64,000 nucleotides of DNA, from NCBI RefSeq assembly GCF_006335015.1, contig NZ_VDGT01000008.1, positions 203,018 to 267,017 on the forward strand. Reading direction: 5' to 3'. The notes under the pieces were generated by a model that saw nothing but the letters and a program-made list of their open reading frames with translations, ran no database searches and was not told where the DNA came from. Shown here in pieces: positions 47,121-55,584 of this stretch (its first letter is position 1; every line of letters starts with the position of its first letter). The translations under genes were made by a program, and so were the position numbers. This DNA is from Streptomyces sedi. GTDB lineage: Bacteria; Actinomycetota; Actinomycetes; Streptomycetales; Streptomycetaceae.

Positions 47121-48272
47121 CTACGCGGGGGCGAACGCCGCCGTCACGCGGGTGACCGCTTCGCGCAGGGCGTCGTGGCGGCGGCAGAAGGAGAAGCGGA
47201 CCAGCCACGGCATCGTGTCCACGCCCTGCTGGAACGCGCTGGTCGGGATCGCCACCACCCCCGCCAGCTCCGGCAGCCGCCGGCACAGCGCGAGTCCCTC
47301 CGTGTAGCCCCAGGGCCTGACGTCGGCCTGGAGGAAGTAACCGGCGTCCGCGCGCAACGGCGTGAGGCCCGCCTCGGTGAGGCCGGCGGCCAGCAGGTCG
47401 CGCCCCTCCGTGAGCGTCGTGCGCAGTTGGGCCGCCCAGGTGTCGACCGTTCCGAGCGCGCCGGCGATCGCCTCCTGGTAGGGGGTGCCGGACGCGTACG
47501 TCAGCCACTGCTTGACGGAGGCGACGGCGGCCACCAGCTCGGCCGGGCCGCTGATCCAGCCGACCTTCCAGCCGGTCACGCTGAACGTCTTGCCGGCCGA
47601 GGAGACGGTCAGGGTGCGTTCGGCCATTCCCGGCAGGGTCGCGATCGGCACGTGGCGGGCGCCGTCGTAGACCAGGTGCTCGTACACCTCGTCGGTGAGC
47701 ACGGTCAGTTCCCGTTCCACGCACAGCTCGGCGATCACGGCCAGTTCGTCGCGGGTGAAGAGCTTGCCCGTCGGGTTGTGCGGGGTGTTCAGGATCAGCA
47801 GCCGGGTGCGCGGGCCGAGGGCCGCGCGCAGCGCGTCCGCGTCGAGCGCGAAGCCGTCGCCCTCGACCGCGAGCGGCACCGGCACGAGGGTGGCACCGCT
47901 CAGCCGGGCGTCCGCCGGGTAGGCGTCGTAGCAGGGGTCGAACGCGACGATCTCGTCGCCGGGGGAAGTCAGCGCGAGCACGGCGGAGGCCAGCGCCTCG
48001 GTGGCTCCCGTGGTGACCAGCACCTGGGTCGACGGGTCCAGTTCGATGCCCCAGTGCCGGCGCTGGTGGTCGGCGACGGCGGCCCGCAGTGTCGGGTGGC
48101 CGGCGGCCGGAGGGTACTGGTTCCGGCCGGCGAGCACGGCCTCGGCGACTCCCGCGAGCAGCTCGGGCGGCGAGTCCAGGTCGGGAACGCCCTGGCCCAG
48201 GTTGACCGCCCCGGTGCGGTGGGCGAGTTCGGTCATCTCGGTGAAGATCGAGGTCTCGTTGGCGCGGCGCAT
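47121..48272 (-). CDS. PLP-dependent class I/II aminotransferase
   Basis: This cytoplasmic enzyme moves amino groups with pyridoxal phosphate. Seen: VNLGQGVPDLDSP near the start, LVTTGATEALASAVLAL, NTPHNPTGK, LTDEVYEHLVYDG and the PLP lysine in SAGKTFSVTGWKVGW. The C-terminal WLVRFSFCRR carries the carboxylate-binding Arg. ATG 48272 gives 383 residues; the open frame to 48338 is unlikely. The closest families I recall are N-succinyldiaminopimelate or kynurenine-type aminotransferases. The exact substrate is not decidable. Confidence 0.92.
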   Translation of the reverse strand: MRRANETSIFTEMTELAHRTGAVNLGQGVPDLDSPPELLAGVAEAVLAGRNQYPPAAGHPTLRAAVADHQRRHWGIELDPSTQVLVTTGATEALASAVLALTSPGDEIVAFDPCYDAYPADARLSGATLVPVPLAVEGDGFALDADALRAALGPRTRLLILNTPHNPTGKLFTRDELAVIAELCVERELTVLTDEVYEHLVYDGARHVPIATLPGMAERTLTVSSAGKTFSVTGWKVGWISGPAELVAAVASVKQWLTYASGTPYQEAIAGALGTVDTWAAQLRTTLTEGRDLLAAGLTEAGLTPLRADAGYFLQADVRPWGYTEGLALCRRLPELAGVVAIPTSAFQQGVDTMPWLVRFSFCRRHDALREAVTRVTAAFAPA

Positions 48273-48422
48273 GGGCCCACGATAGGTCGCGGCAACGCTC
48301 CCGCGGCCCGGCCCCGGGTCGGGAGGCTCCGGTGTCACGAGCGGTACCGGACGGGATACGGTGCTGGGGTCATCACGTGGAGAGCGTGGAAAGCGTGGAG
48401 TGGTGCCGCCGCGAGGGCGGCG

Positions 48423-49376
48423 ATGGGGGAGCGGACCGAGATGATGTCATCCGACTCCGCAGCCGGGGCGAGGGGCGAGCCCGGCGAGGAGCGCGCGAGC
48501 ACCGTGACGCCGCCCGACGACGACGACGGCGCGCGCGACGACGGCGCGCGCGGTGACGGCCCGCTCGCGGACCGCGTGGGCGACGACTCGCTGGAGTCCG
48601 TGCGGCTGGGGTCGCTGTCCCTGCCGGCGCGCGCGGTCGTCGCGGTGGCCATCGGCGCCCTCGCGGTCTACGCGTGCTGGCACCTGGCGATGGTCTTCCT
48701 CTTCGTCGCGCCGTCCAACACGGTGCGCGAGGAGCACTGGGGCACGGTGCGCGGCTACATGTATCCGGAGTTCGAGCAGAACTGGAAGCTCTTCGCGCCC
48801 AACCCGCTCCAGCGGAACACCGCGGTCCACGCCCGCGCGGAGATACGCGAGGGCGCGGGGCGGTCGCCGAGCACCACCGAGTGGATCGACCTCACCGCCT
48901 GGGAGATCGAGCAGATCCGGCACCACCCGCTGCCCAGCCACTCCAACCAGAACATGCTCCGTCGCGGCTGGGACTTCTACGACAAGTCGCACAACGACGA
49001 CGGCGAGCCGATCGGGATGCGCGGCGAGGTCTCGGCGAGCTATCTGCACCGGATCGCGCTGGAACGGCTCGGTGACCGGCTCGACCTGAACACGGTGGAA
49101 CGCATCCAGCTTCGGGTGGTCAACACCCGTGTCCCCGCGCCGAACTGGCGCAGCGAGGACTTCGACACCGAGCCCACCACCCAGGAGCTGGGCTGGTGGA
49201 CGGTGACCACCGAGGACCTGCCGGCCGACGTCGACACGGGCGGCACCGACAACGCCCGCCGCGACGCCGACGCCGACCCCGGCGACGCGGACAACGCGGA
49301 CGAAACGGGCGAAACTCAGGACGCCGAGGGCGCCGAGGACAGCGACGACACCGGCGGGAACGAGGCGCGGTCATGA
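48423..49376 (+). CDS. DUF5819-family membrane protein
   Basis: This single-span membrane protein is of unknown function. Seen: an acidic disordered N-terminus, one helix (about 72-98, VVAVAIGALAVYACWHLAMVFLF), then an extracytoplasmic domain with the DUF5819 signature FEQNWKLFAPNPLQRNTAV and WIDLTAWEIEQIRHHPLPSH. The tail is again acidic and disordered. ATG 48423 with GAGGG 5 nt upstream is used; ATG 48441 is also possible. It overlaps the HTTM gene by ATGA. DUF5819-HTTM pairs are a recurring actinobacterial arrangement, so they probably act together. Confidence 0.83.
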   Translation: MGERTEMMSSDSAAGARGEPGEERASTVTPPDDDDGARDDGARGDGPLADRVGDDSLESVRLGSLSLPARAVVAVAIGALAVYACWHLAMVFLFVAPSNTVREEHWGTVRGYMYPEFEQNWKLFAPNPLQRNTAVHARAEIREGAGRSPSTTEWIDLTAWEIEQIRHHPLPSHSNQNMLRRGWDFYDKSHNDDGEPIGMRGEVSASYLHRIALERLGDRLDLNTVERIQLRVVNTRVPAPNWRSEDFDTEPTTQELGWWTVTTEDLPADVDTGGTDNARRDADADPGDADNADETGETQDAEGAEDSDDTGGNEARS

Positions 49377-50719
49377 CAGTCCCCCCGCCCCGTTCCGCCC
49401 CGGACGCGGCCGAAGCCGCGAACTCCGCCGAAGGCGCGAACACCGCCAATGCCCCGAACACCGCCGGCTCCCCGCCGCCGCCCTCGCCGTTCGCCGACCT
49501 CGGCCGGAAGTTCGACGGCGCGCTGCTGCGCGGCATCGGCAACATCACCCGCCGCGCGCTCGGCCCGTACCAGACGGCCATCGTGCGGATCGGCTTCGCC
49601 TTCACGATGCTGCTGTACCTGCTGCGCGAGTGGCCGAACCGCGGCCTGCTCTACGGCCCGGACAGCCCCTGGGGCTACGACCTGGCCAGCCGGTTCGTCG
49701 ACGACACCGGGGCGTTCACCCCGCTGCTGTGGTCGGACTCGGCGCTGTGGTTCGAGTTCGTCTACCACCTGGCGATCCTCGCCTGTGTGGCGCTGCTGCT
49801 CGGCTGGCGCACCAGGGCCAGCTCGATGCTCTTCATGGTCGGTGTGCTCGCCGTGCAGAACCGCAGCGTCTTCATGGGCGACGGCGGTGACAACGTCATC
49901 CATCTGATGGCGATGTACCTGGTGCTCACCCGCTGCGGCCAGGTCTGGTCGCTGGACGCCAGGCGCCGCGCACGCCGCGCGGCGGCCGGGGTGCCGGCGA
50001 CGCACGACCCGGTGGGCGTGGCGATCTGGGCGGTGCTCGGCGTCGCGCTGCTGCTCTCGGTCGTGACCGGAAGCATGGACAGCCTGGTGTGGACGCTGTT
50101 CTTCGCCGGGATGTGGCTGGTGCACGCCTTCTGGTGGCTGGTCACCAGGTACGCGCCGGGCGAGCCCCGGATCGTCTCCCAGATGATCGGCAACCTGGTC
50201 CACAACGCCGCCCTGTTGGTGATCATGTTCGAGGTCTGCGTCATCTACGCGACCGCCGGCTGGTACAAGATCCAGGGTTCGCGCTGGCAGGACGGCACGG
50301 CCGTCTTCTACCCGCTGAAACTGGACTACTTCAACGCCTGGCCCGAGCTGAGCGACCTGATCACCGGCAGCGGGCTGCTGGTGCTCGCGCTGACGTACGG
50401 AACGGTCATCGTGCAGGTCGCGTTCCCGTTCGCGCTGCTCAACCGCCGCGCCAAGAACGTGCTGCTGTTCCTGATGATGGGCGAGCACCTGGGCATCGCC
50501 GTGATGCTGGGGCTGCCGTTCTTCTCGCTGGCGATGATCGCGATGGACGCCGTCTTCCTGCCCACCGTCTTCCTGCTGTGGGCCGGCGACCGGACCGGGC
50601 GGGTCGCCCGCCGTGTCACGGCGCCGGTGGCGCGGCTGGTGGGGCGCGGCGAGCGGCCCGAACTCCCGGTCGAGGCGCCCGCTCCCGCGGCGGCGCCGGC
50701 CGCGGCCGAGCGCGCGTGA
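49373..50719 (+). CDS. HTTM-domain multi-pass membrane protein
   Basis: This 448-residue protein belongs to the HTTM family, the membrane domain shared with vitamin-K-dependent gamma-carboxylase. Seen: the conserved start IGNITRRALGPYQTAIVRIG, helices such as FEFVYHLAILACVALLLGW, VMGDGGDNVIHLMA-like GDGGDNVIHL, and AGWYKIQGSRWQDGTAVFYPL, which is the WxK(x)GxxW...T hallmark. It ends in a Pro/Ala-rich cytoplasmic tail. ATG 49373 overlaps the DUF5819 stop. No gamma-carboxylation activity should be inferred, since bacterial HTTM proteins are largely uncharacterised. Confidence 0.88.
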   Translation: MTVPPPRSAPDAAEAANSAEGANTANAPNTAGSPPPPSPFADLGRKFDGALLRGIGNITRRALGPYQTAIVRIGFAFTMLLYLLREWPNRGLLYGPDSPWGYDLASRFVDDTGAFTPLLWSDSALWFEFVYHLAILACVALLLGWRTRASSMLFMVGVLAVQNRSVFMGDGGDNVIHLMAMYLVLTRCGQVWSLDARRRARRAAAGVPATHDPVGVAIWAVLGVALLLSVVTGSMDSLVWTLFFAGMWLVHAFWWLVTRYAPGEPRIVSQMIGNLVHNAALLVIMFEVCVIYATAGWYKIQGSRWQDGTAVFYPLKLDYFNAWPELSDLITGSGLLVLALTYGTVIVQVAFPFALLNRRAKNVLLFLMMGEHLGIAVMLGLPFFSLAMIAMDAVFLPTVFLLWAGDRTGRVARRVTAPVARLVGRGERPELPVEAPAPAAAPAAAERA

Positions 50720-51459
50720 CGCCGGCCGAGGCGGGCGCGCGCTGGCGGGCGCTGTCCGCGCGGCATGTGCTGCTGGACGGCTTCCACGCGCTCAAGCACG
50801 CGCTGCGCTTCGGCGCCCGGGTGGAGCTGGCGCTCACCGCCGACCCGGCGGCGACGCGGGAGTTGACCGAACGACTCGCCCCCGACCTGGGCGAACGGCT
50901 CGCCGCCACGCTGGTCGACGTCCCGCCCGAGACGCTGCGCGAGCTGGTCGGCAGGCCGCACCCGACGGGCGTCGCCGCGCTGGCCGCGCCGACGCCGGCC
51001 GACCCCGCGCTGCTGCCACCGCCGGCCGAACGGGCAGCGCCGCTCGTGGTGTTGGACCAACCGCGCCACCTGGGCAACGTGGGCGCCGTGGTGCGCCTGG
51101 CGGCCGGCGTCGGCGCGGCGGGCGTGCTGACCACGGGAACGGTCGACCCCTGGCATCCGACGGTGCTGCGTTCCTCGGCCGGGCTGCACTACGCGGTGCC
51201 GGTGGGCAGGACCGAGGTGGAGGCGCTGCCGGCCGGGCCGCTGCTCGCCCTCGACCCGGAGGGCGAGGACCTGCGCGGACTGACCGTTCCCGAGGGCGCG
51301 TTGCTCGCCTTCGGCTCCGAACGCGCCGGGCTCACGCCCGAGGTGCGCGCCCGCGCCGACGCGCTGGTCGCGCTGCCGATGCGCCCCGGGGTCTCCAGCT
51401 ACAACCTGGCGACCAGCGTGGCCATGACGCTCTACCACTGGTGCGCCACCGCCCGTTGA
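50716..51459 (+). CDS. SpoU/TrmH-family RNA 2'-O-methyltransferase
   Basis: This SAM-dependent enzyme methylates ribose in rRNA or tRNA and has a trefoil-knot fold. Seen: the N-terminal substrate-binding part (RHVLLDGFHALKHALRFG), motif 1 QPRHLGNVGAVVRLA, motif 2 LLAFGSERAGLTPEV and motif 3 PMRPGVSSYNLATSVAMTLYHW. Start GTG 50716 overlaps the HTTM stop. At 247 residues it is complete. RNA target not predictable. It closes a three-gene coupled operon with DUF5819 and HTTM. Confidence 0.92.
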   Translation: MTPAEAGARWRALSARHVLLDGFHALKHALRFGARVELALTADPAATRELTERLAPDLGERLAATLVDVPPETLRELVGRPHPTGVAALAAPTPADPALLPPPAERAAPLVVLDQPRHLGNVGAVVRLAAGVGAAGVLTTGTVDPWHPTVLRSSAGLHYAVPVGRTEVEALPAGPLLALDPEGEDLRGLTVPEGALLAFGSERAGLTPEVRARADALVALPMRPGVSSYNLATSVAMTLYHWCATAR

Positions 51460-51580
51460 ACGCCCGTACCCCCGTACGCCCGTGTGTGTGCGACTGCCTG
51501 AACCGCCGGCGGCACGCGCGAGGCGGCGCCCGACGCGGCCCTGGCCGCCTCGGACGCCGTTGCCTCTCCCCCCTCGGGCC

Positions 51581-52354
51581 TCAGTAGAGCGCGTTGTCCA
51601 GCGACGACTGCCAGTAGGTGACCTGCGCCGCGCTGTCGACGTACAGCTCGCCGTCGGGCAGCGGAGCGTCGATCAGGCCGCCCAGGGGCTGGTCCTCACG
51701 GTCGGCGAGGGTCACGCCGAGGCTGTCGATCGTGTGCCCCTCGCCGGAGTCCCCCGAGGCGTCGGAGGTCATGAGCCCGGCGTAGGCCACCTGGCCCGGG
51801 TCCAGCACGACGACGCTCTGCGGCTTGGTGTCCTCGATGCGCGGCGTGACCGCCTGGGCGTCCTCGCCCAGCTTCAGATGCGGGGCGTAGTAGGCGGCGC
51901 AGGTCTCGTCGCCGGTGTTGGTCATGGTCAGCAGCATGTAGTTGATGGGCCGTTCGACCGGGGTGATCCTGACCTCGGTGCCGTCCTCCGCGCAGGGCGG
52001 GATCTCGGCCGCCTCCTCGGCGGACACCTCGCGGGACTCCTCGCCGGCCTCGGGCCCGGTGACCTCGGGCTCGCCGCCCGGCTCCTCGCCGTCCGAGGCG
52101 TTCGGCTCCTCGGAGGCGCTCTCCTCGCCCCCGGTGTCCTCCCCCGCACCGCCGTCCGTGCCGTCGTCCTCACCCTCCTCGTCGGCGCCCTCGGAGTCAC
52201 CCGTGTCGGAGGAGGACTGCGAGGACGAGGCGTTGTCGCTGTCCTTGTCGTCGTCCTGGCAGGCGGTGAGGGACGCCATCGTCAGTGCCACGCCGAGCGC
52301 GGCGACGGCGGCGGTTCGAACGCGGGAACGGCGGTGCGGGGCGCGGATCTTCAT
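51581..52354 (-). CDS. Secreted lipoprotein with DUF4232-like C-terminal domain
   Basis: This 257-residue protein has a lipoprotein signal with lipobox LTAC (ALTMASLTACQ), so it is probably anchored outside the membrane at the cysteine. A long Asp/Glu/Ser/Gly-rich linker follows (about residues 36-115). The C-terminal domain (about 120-257) resembles DUF4232: VRITPVERPINYMLLTMTNT, CAAYYAPHLKLG, SVVVLDPGQVAYAGLM. ATG 52354 has GGAAGGAC upstream. Its two domain cysteines (PPC, ETC) may form a disulfide. Function unknown. Confidence 0.83.
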   Translation of the reverse strand: MKIRAPHRRSRVRTAAVAALGVALTMASLTACQDDDKDSDNASSSQSSSDTGDSEGADEEGEDDGTDGGAGEDTGGEESASEEPNASDGEEPGGEPEVTGPEAGEESREVSAEEAAEIPPCAEDGTEVRITPVERPINYMLLTMTNTGDETCAAYYAPHLKLGEDAQAVTPRIEDTKPQSVVVLDPGQVAYAGLMTSDASGDSGEGHTIDSLGVTLADREDQPLGGLIDAPLPDGELYVDSAAQVTYWQSSLDNALY

Positions 52355-52484
52355 GGTCGTGATGTCCTTCCGTAATGCGGTCGTTGGCGACGGGAAGCAG
52401 CATGTGCCGCTTCCCGTCCCACCAGCCAGCGGACACGGCGGGTTCGGAGGGGTGGGACGGTCCCACCCGGGGTGAGCTGGAAGT

Positions 52485-53693
52485 ATGGTGAGTGGATCGA
52501 ATGCTGGGACGGGATGTCGAAGAGGGGCTGGGACGTTGGCGCCGGGTGCGGAGGTGGCGGATCTCGCCGCGCTGCTCATGGAGTGGAAGAACCGTTCCAA
52601 GCTGAGCTACGGGGTGCTGGCACAGAGACTCCACCTCAGCGCCTCCACGCTCCACCGCTACTGCCGGGGGGAGGCGCTGCCGCCGGAGTTCGCGATCGTG
52701 GAACGTTTCGCCAGGGCCTGCCGGGCCACGCCCGAGGAGCGCGCCGAGGCGCACCGGCGCTGGATCGCCGCGGACCTCGCGCGTGAGCGGGACCGCAAGG
52801 GCCCCCGGCCGGCCGAGCCGGAGGCACCCCCTGCCGCCGCGACGGCGGCGCCCGAACCGGAGCCCGCGCCCGCCGCCGCCGCGCCAGCGGCTCCCGCCGC
52901 ACCCGCGCCCGCCGCGCCCGCCGCTTCCGAACCCCCGACCCGGCGCCGGAGTCGGCCGCCGCTGCCGTGGATCGCGGGCGGCGTCCTCGCCGCCGGCCTC
53001 GCGGCGGTCCTGCTGGCGGTTCTCCTGCCCGACGAGAAGGGCGGCGCGGAGAAGGACTACGTCAAGAACCCGGTCACGGAGACCGCGCCCCTCGACGTGA
53101 CCACCCGCCCCTTCGCGTTCGAGAACTGCGACGGCGCGCTCTACCTCGTCGACCGACCGCCGGCCGAGGTGCCACCCCCGCCGGACGAGGGCAAGGCCCA
53201 CGGCTGGGTCAGGGCGTTGGGCGGGGTGGTGGCGGACCGCCAGCTGATGGAGTTCACCATCCAGGGCAGGGGGGACTCGACCGTCGTCCTCAACGACCTG
53301 CGGGCCAACGTCACGGAGACCGGCGACCCGCTGCCGTGGGAACTCTACGGCGGCTACGCCGGCTGCGGCGGCGGCCCCGTCCGGACCACCGCCTTCGCCC
53401 TCGACCTGGACGCGCAGGCACCCGAGTTGGTGGCCGCCCCCGAACAGGACGACCTGCCGCTGTCCGTCGACGAGACCGACCCGGTGGTCTTCTACCTCGA
53501 CGCGCGCACGGAGAGCCAGGACGTGACCTGGCACCTCGAACTCGACTGGTCGAGCGGCGAAGAGTCGGGAACGCTCCGCATCGACGACGAGGGCAGTTCG
53601 TTCCGCACGAGCGCCTCCAGCGGACAGACGGAGTGGGGGTACATGATCGGCGGCACGGAGTGGTTCGACGTCGACAACCCCGCCGGCGAATAG
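52485..53693 (+). CDS. HTH-type membrane-bound regulator with extracytoplasmic domain
   Basis: This 402-residue protein joins an N-terminal XRE-like HTH (about 25-75, KNRSKLSYGVLAQRLHLSASTLHRYCRGEAL) to an Ala/Pro-rich linker, one membrane helix (about 163-187, WIAGGVLAAGLAAVLLAVLL) and an outer domain of about 210 residues with LPWELYGGYAGCGGGPV and HLELDWSSG. This layout suits a transmembrane transcription factor or polymerised DNA-binding anchor. The start is uncertain: GTG/ATG at 52485 region, or TTG 52535 or GTG 52553 just before the HTH. It diverges from the lipoprotein, which may be its partner. Confidence 0.75.
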   Translation: MVSGSNAGTGCRRGAGTLAPGAEVADLAALLMEWKNRSKLSYGVLAQRLHLSASTLHRYCRGEALPPEFAIVERFARACRATPEERAEAHRRWIAADLARERDRKGPRPAEPEAPPAAATAAPEPEPAPAAAAPAAPAAPAPAAPAASEPPTRRRSRPPLPWIAGGVLAAGLAAVLLAVLLPDEKGGAEKDYVKNPVTETAPLDVTTRPFAFENCDGALYLVDRPPAEVPPPPDEGKAHGWVRALGGVVADRQLMEFTIQGRGDSTVVLNDLRANVTETGDPLPWELYGGYAGCGGGPVRTTAFALDLDAQAPELVAAPEQDDLPLSVDETDPVVFYLDARTESQDVTWHLELDWSSGEESGTLRIDDEGSSFRTSASSGQTEWGYMIGGTEWFDVDNPAGE

Positions 53694-53723
53694 GGCGCTG
53701 GGCGCTGGGCGTTGGCCGTTGGG

Positions 53724-54120
53724 CGACAGCGGAGCTTCGTGGTTGCCGTGGGTGGTCGTCCTCACCCCGGTGCCGGGTTGCTCGCGCAGTTCCCCGCGCC
53801 CCTTCCCGGCCGCGGGGAACCGCGCGGTCCATGTGTGGCGGGGGGAGGTCGACGAGCCGCCGTGCCACGACGGTCCGTTGTCGCCCGGGGGCTCGACCGT
53901 CTGCCGGCCCGTAGGGGCGCGGGGAACTGCGCGGTGCGTGTGTGGCGGGGGGAGGTCAACGACCCGCCGTGCCACGGCGCTCCGTTGTCGCCCGGAGGCT
54001 CGACCGTCTGCCGGCCCGTAGGGGCGCGGGGAACTGCGCGGTGCGTGTGTGGCGGGGGGAGGTCGACGACCCGCCGTGCCACGGCGCTCCGTTGTCGCCC
54101 GGAGGGCACGCGGGGCGCGG
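53724..54120. repeat. Block of 107-bp tandem repeats built on the GC-rich arms
   Basis: A first arm CGCGCAGTTCCCCGCGCCCC occurs near 53785. Repeat units then begin about 53804 (diverged), 53911 and 54018 (cut short), each with GGGGCGCGGGGAACTGCGCG, GTGTGGCGGGGGGAGGTC and GTTGTCGCCCGG. The 53694-54193 gap has no gene. Confidence 0.8.
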
Positions 54121-54193
54121 GCGACGACCCGTCGTGCCAGGACCCGCCGTCGTCGCCCGAAAGCCCCAGCGGCCAGCGGTTAGCGGCCAGCGG

Positions 54194-54880
54194 TTAGGCG
54201 ATGCCGCGGGTCGTCTCCGACAGGATCGCCTCGTTGAACGCGGCGACGCGTTCGGGGACCTCCCGCAGCCCGTCGACCCGCATCGTCGGCAGGCGTTCCG
54301 CGTCCGGGTGGTCGCGTTGGATGGTCGCCCAGGGCCCGCGCCTGATCAGCGCGGTGCGCAGGCCGACCGAGGTCGCCGGCGCGATGTCGTGGTCCAGGCG
54401 GTCGCCGACGTAGAGGATCTCCTCCGGCTCCACCTCCAACTCCTCGACCAGCAGCTCGAAGAAGCGCGGGTCGGGCTTGGCGACGCCCAGGTCGCTCGAC
54501 GTGAGGACCAGCCCGGCGTAGCCGGAGAAGAGTGTCCGCAGCACCTGTGTCGTCGCGGGGCTCTGGTTGGCGGCGATCCCGAGCCACATCCCGGCCTGGC
54601 GCATGACTCTGATGGTGATGCGCACGTCGGGGTAGAGGTCGTTCTCACCGAACCACTCCGGCTCCCCGGCCGCCGTGCGCTTCTCGCGCTCCAGCGCCAT
54701 GTCGAAGCCGGGACGGAACACCTCGAACGCCTCTCTCGGGTCGAGACCCCGGGCGAGCGCCGCCCCGAACCCCGCCGAGAACGTGTGCCGTGGCACCCCG
54801 AGCCAGGCGGCCCAACCGGCCCACTCCCGGCTCTCGTCCACCAGGCACTCACCCACGTCGAACACCACCGCTCGAATCAT
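54194..54880 (-). CDS. HAD-superfamily hydrolase
   Basis: This 228-residue phosphatase-like enzyme has motif I VVFDVGECLVDE (nucleophile Asp9; the usual second Asp is Gly), motif II near LTSSD, motif III lysine in VAKPDPRFF and motif IV GDRLDHDI with acidic pair. Loss of the second Asp of DxD is typical of dehalogenase-like or non-phosphatase members. ATG 54880 (MIRAVVFDVG) is a strong choice; the frame to 55063 reads into low-complexity DNA. Stands alone next to a repeat block. Substrate unknown. Confidence 0.88.
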   Translation of the reverse strand: MIRAVVFDVGECLVDESREWAGWAAWLGVPRHTFSAGFGAALARGLDPREAFEVFRPGFDMALEREKRTAAGEPEWFGENDLYPDVRITIRVMRQAGMWLGIAANQSPATTQVLRTLFSGYAGLVLTSSDLGVAKPDPRFFELLVEELEVEPEEILYVGDRLDHDIAPATSVGLRTALIRRGPWATIQRDHPDAERLPTMRVDGLREVPERVAAFNEAILSETTRGIA

Positions 54881-55286
54881 GGCCGGGAGCGTATAGAGCG
54901 GATCGCCCAACCGGAACGGTGCCGTCCCCCGCGCGGGCGGCATCCCGCGGAAACGGGTACGGGGCGCCGGAGGATGAGGCATCCTACGCCCAGCATCTCG
55001 CGCGTTCCGGGCCCCTCGCGCCCCGCGCGCGCCCCGCACGCCCCGCGCCGGCCAGCGCCCCACCCCCGCGGGCGCCGGAACCGGCGCCGACGCGGGTTTT
55101 CGAACGGCGCGGCAAGGTCACCCGCGCGCCATCCCCCGAAGGGGTAGTCCGTTGCGCAATGCGGTGGAACCTCGCACCGAGCACCCCTGAACACCCCGCA
55201 CAGTGGGTACCGGAGGAGTCCGGTGCGCTCGGCGACGAGCCGACTACGCACCGGGGACGGCTGTGTCAGAGCGAGGGAGCGTTTCG
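54881..55286. other. 406-bp gap without a recognisable gene
   Basis: Contains a CGCGCCCCGCAC-type low-complexity tract near 55015-55055 and the start region of the small gene at 55287 (GAGGGAG at 55270-55276). I see no other signal. Confidence 0.5.
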
Positions 55287-55499
55287 ATGGCCTGGACCGA
55301 CGGCGCCTGCGTGGTGGACACCAGGAGCGGCAGGGTCGGGCGGGTGGCGGGGCGGATCGGCCCGCGGTTGCGGCTGCGGCCGTTGACCAGGGGCCGCCCC
55401 TGGCACTGTCCCGCCGACGCGGTCCGCGCCGCGTCCGAGTGGGAGCAGCGCAACGCCGACGTGCTGGACGAGAACTGGCGCTTCTGGCGCCCCGCCTGA
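55287..55499 (+). CDS. Small conserved cytoplasmic protein (70 residues)
   Basis: ATG 55287 follows GAGGGAG at good spacing. The product (WTDGACVVDTRSGRVGRVAG, LRLRPLTRGRPWHCPADAV) is beta-rich and resembles the small proteins with VxDTRTGRVG and LRPxxGGxxW that are abundant in Streptomyces, often beside HTH/DUF397 pairs. No such pair is adjacent here. Function unknown. Confidence 0.65.
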   Translation: MAWTDGACVVDTRSGRVGRVAGRIGPRLRLRPLTRGRPWHCPADAVRAASEWEQRNADVLDENWRFWRPA

Positions 55500-55584
55500 G
55501 CCCCTCCCGCCTCCGAGCTGAAACGATCCGGCCAGCGAATCGGCAGGTGGGAGGCGGGAGCGGGCGGGCGGGGATCTCGACGGT

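Noticed and set aside
53804..54120. 107-bp repeats as a second possible CRISPR array
   Set aside because: The whole unit is repeated, not only a short repeat with variable spacers.
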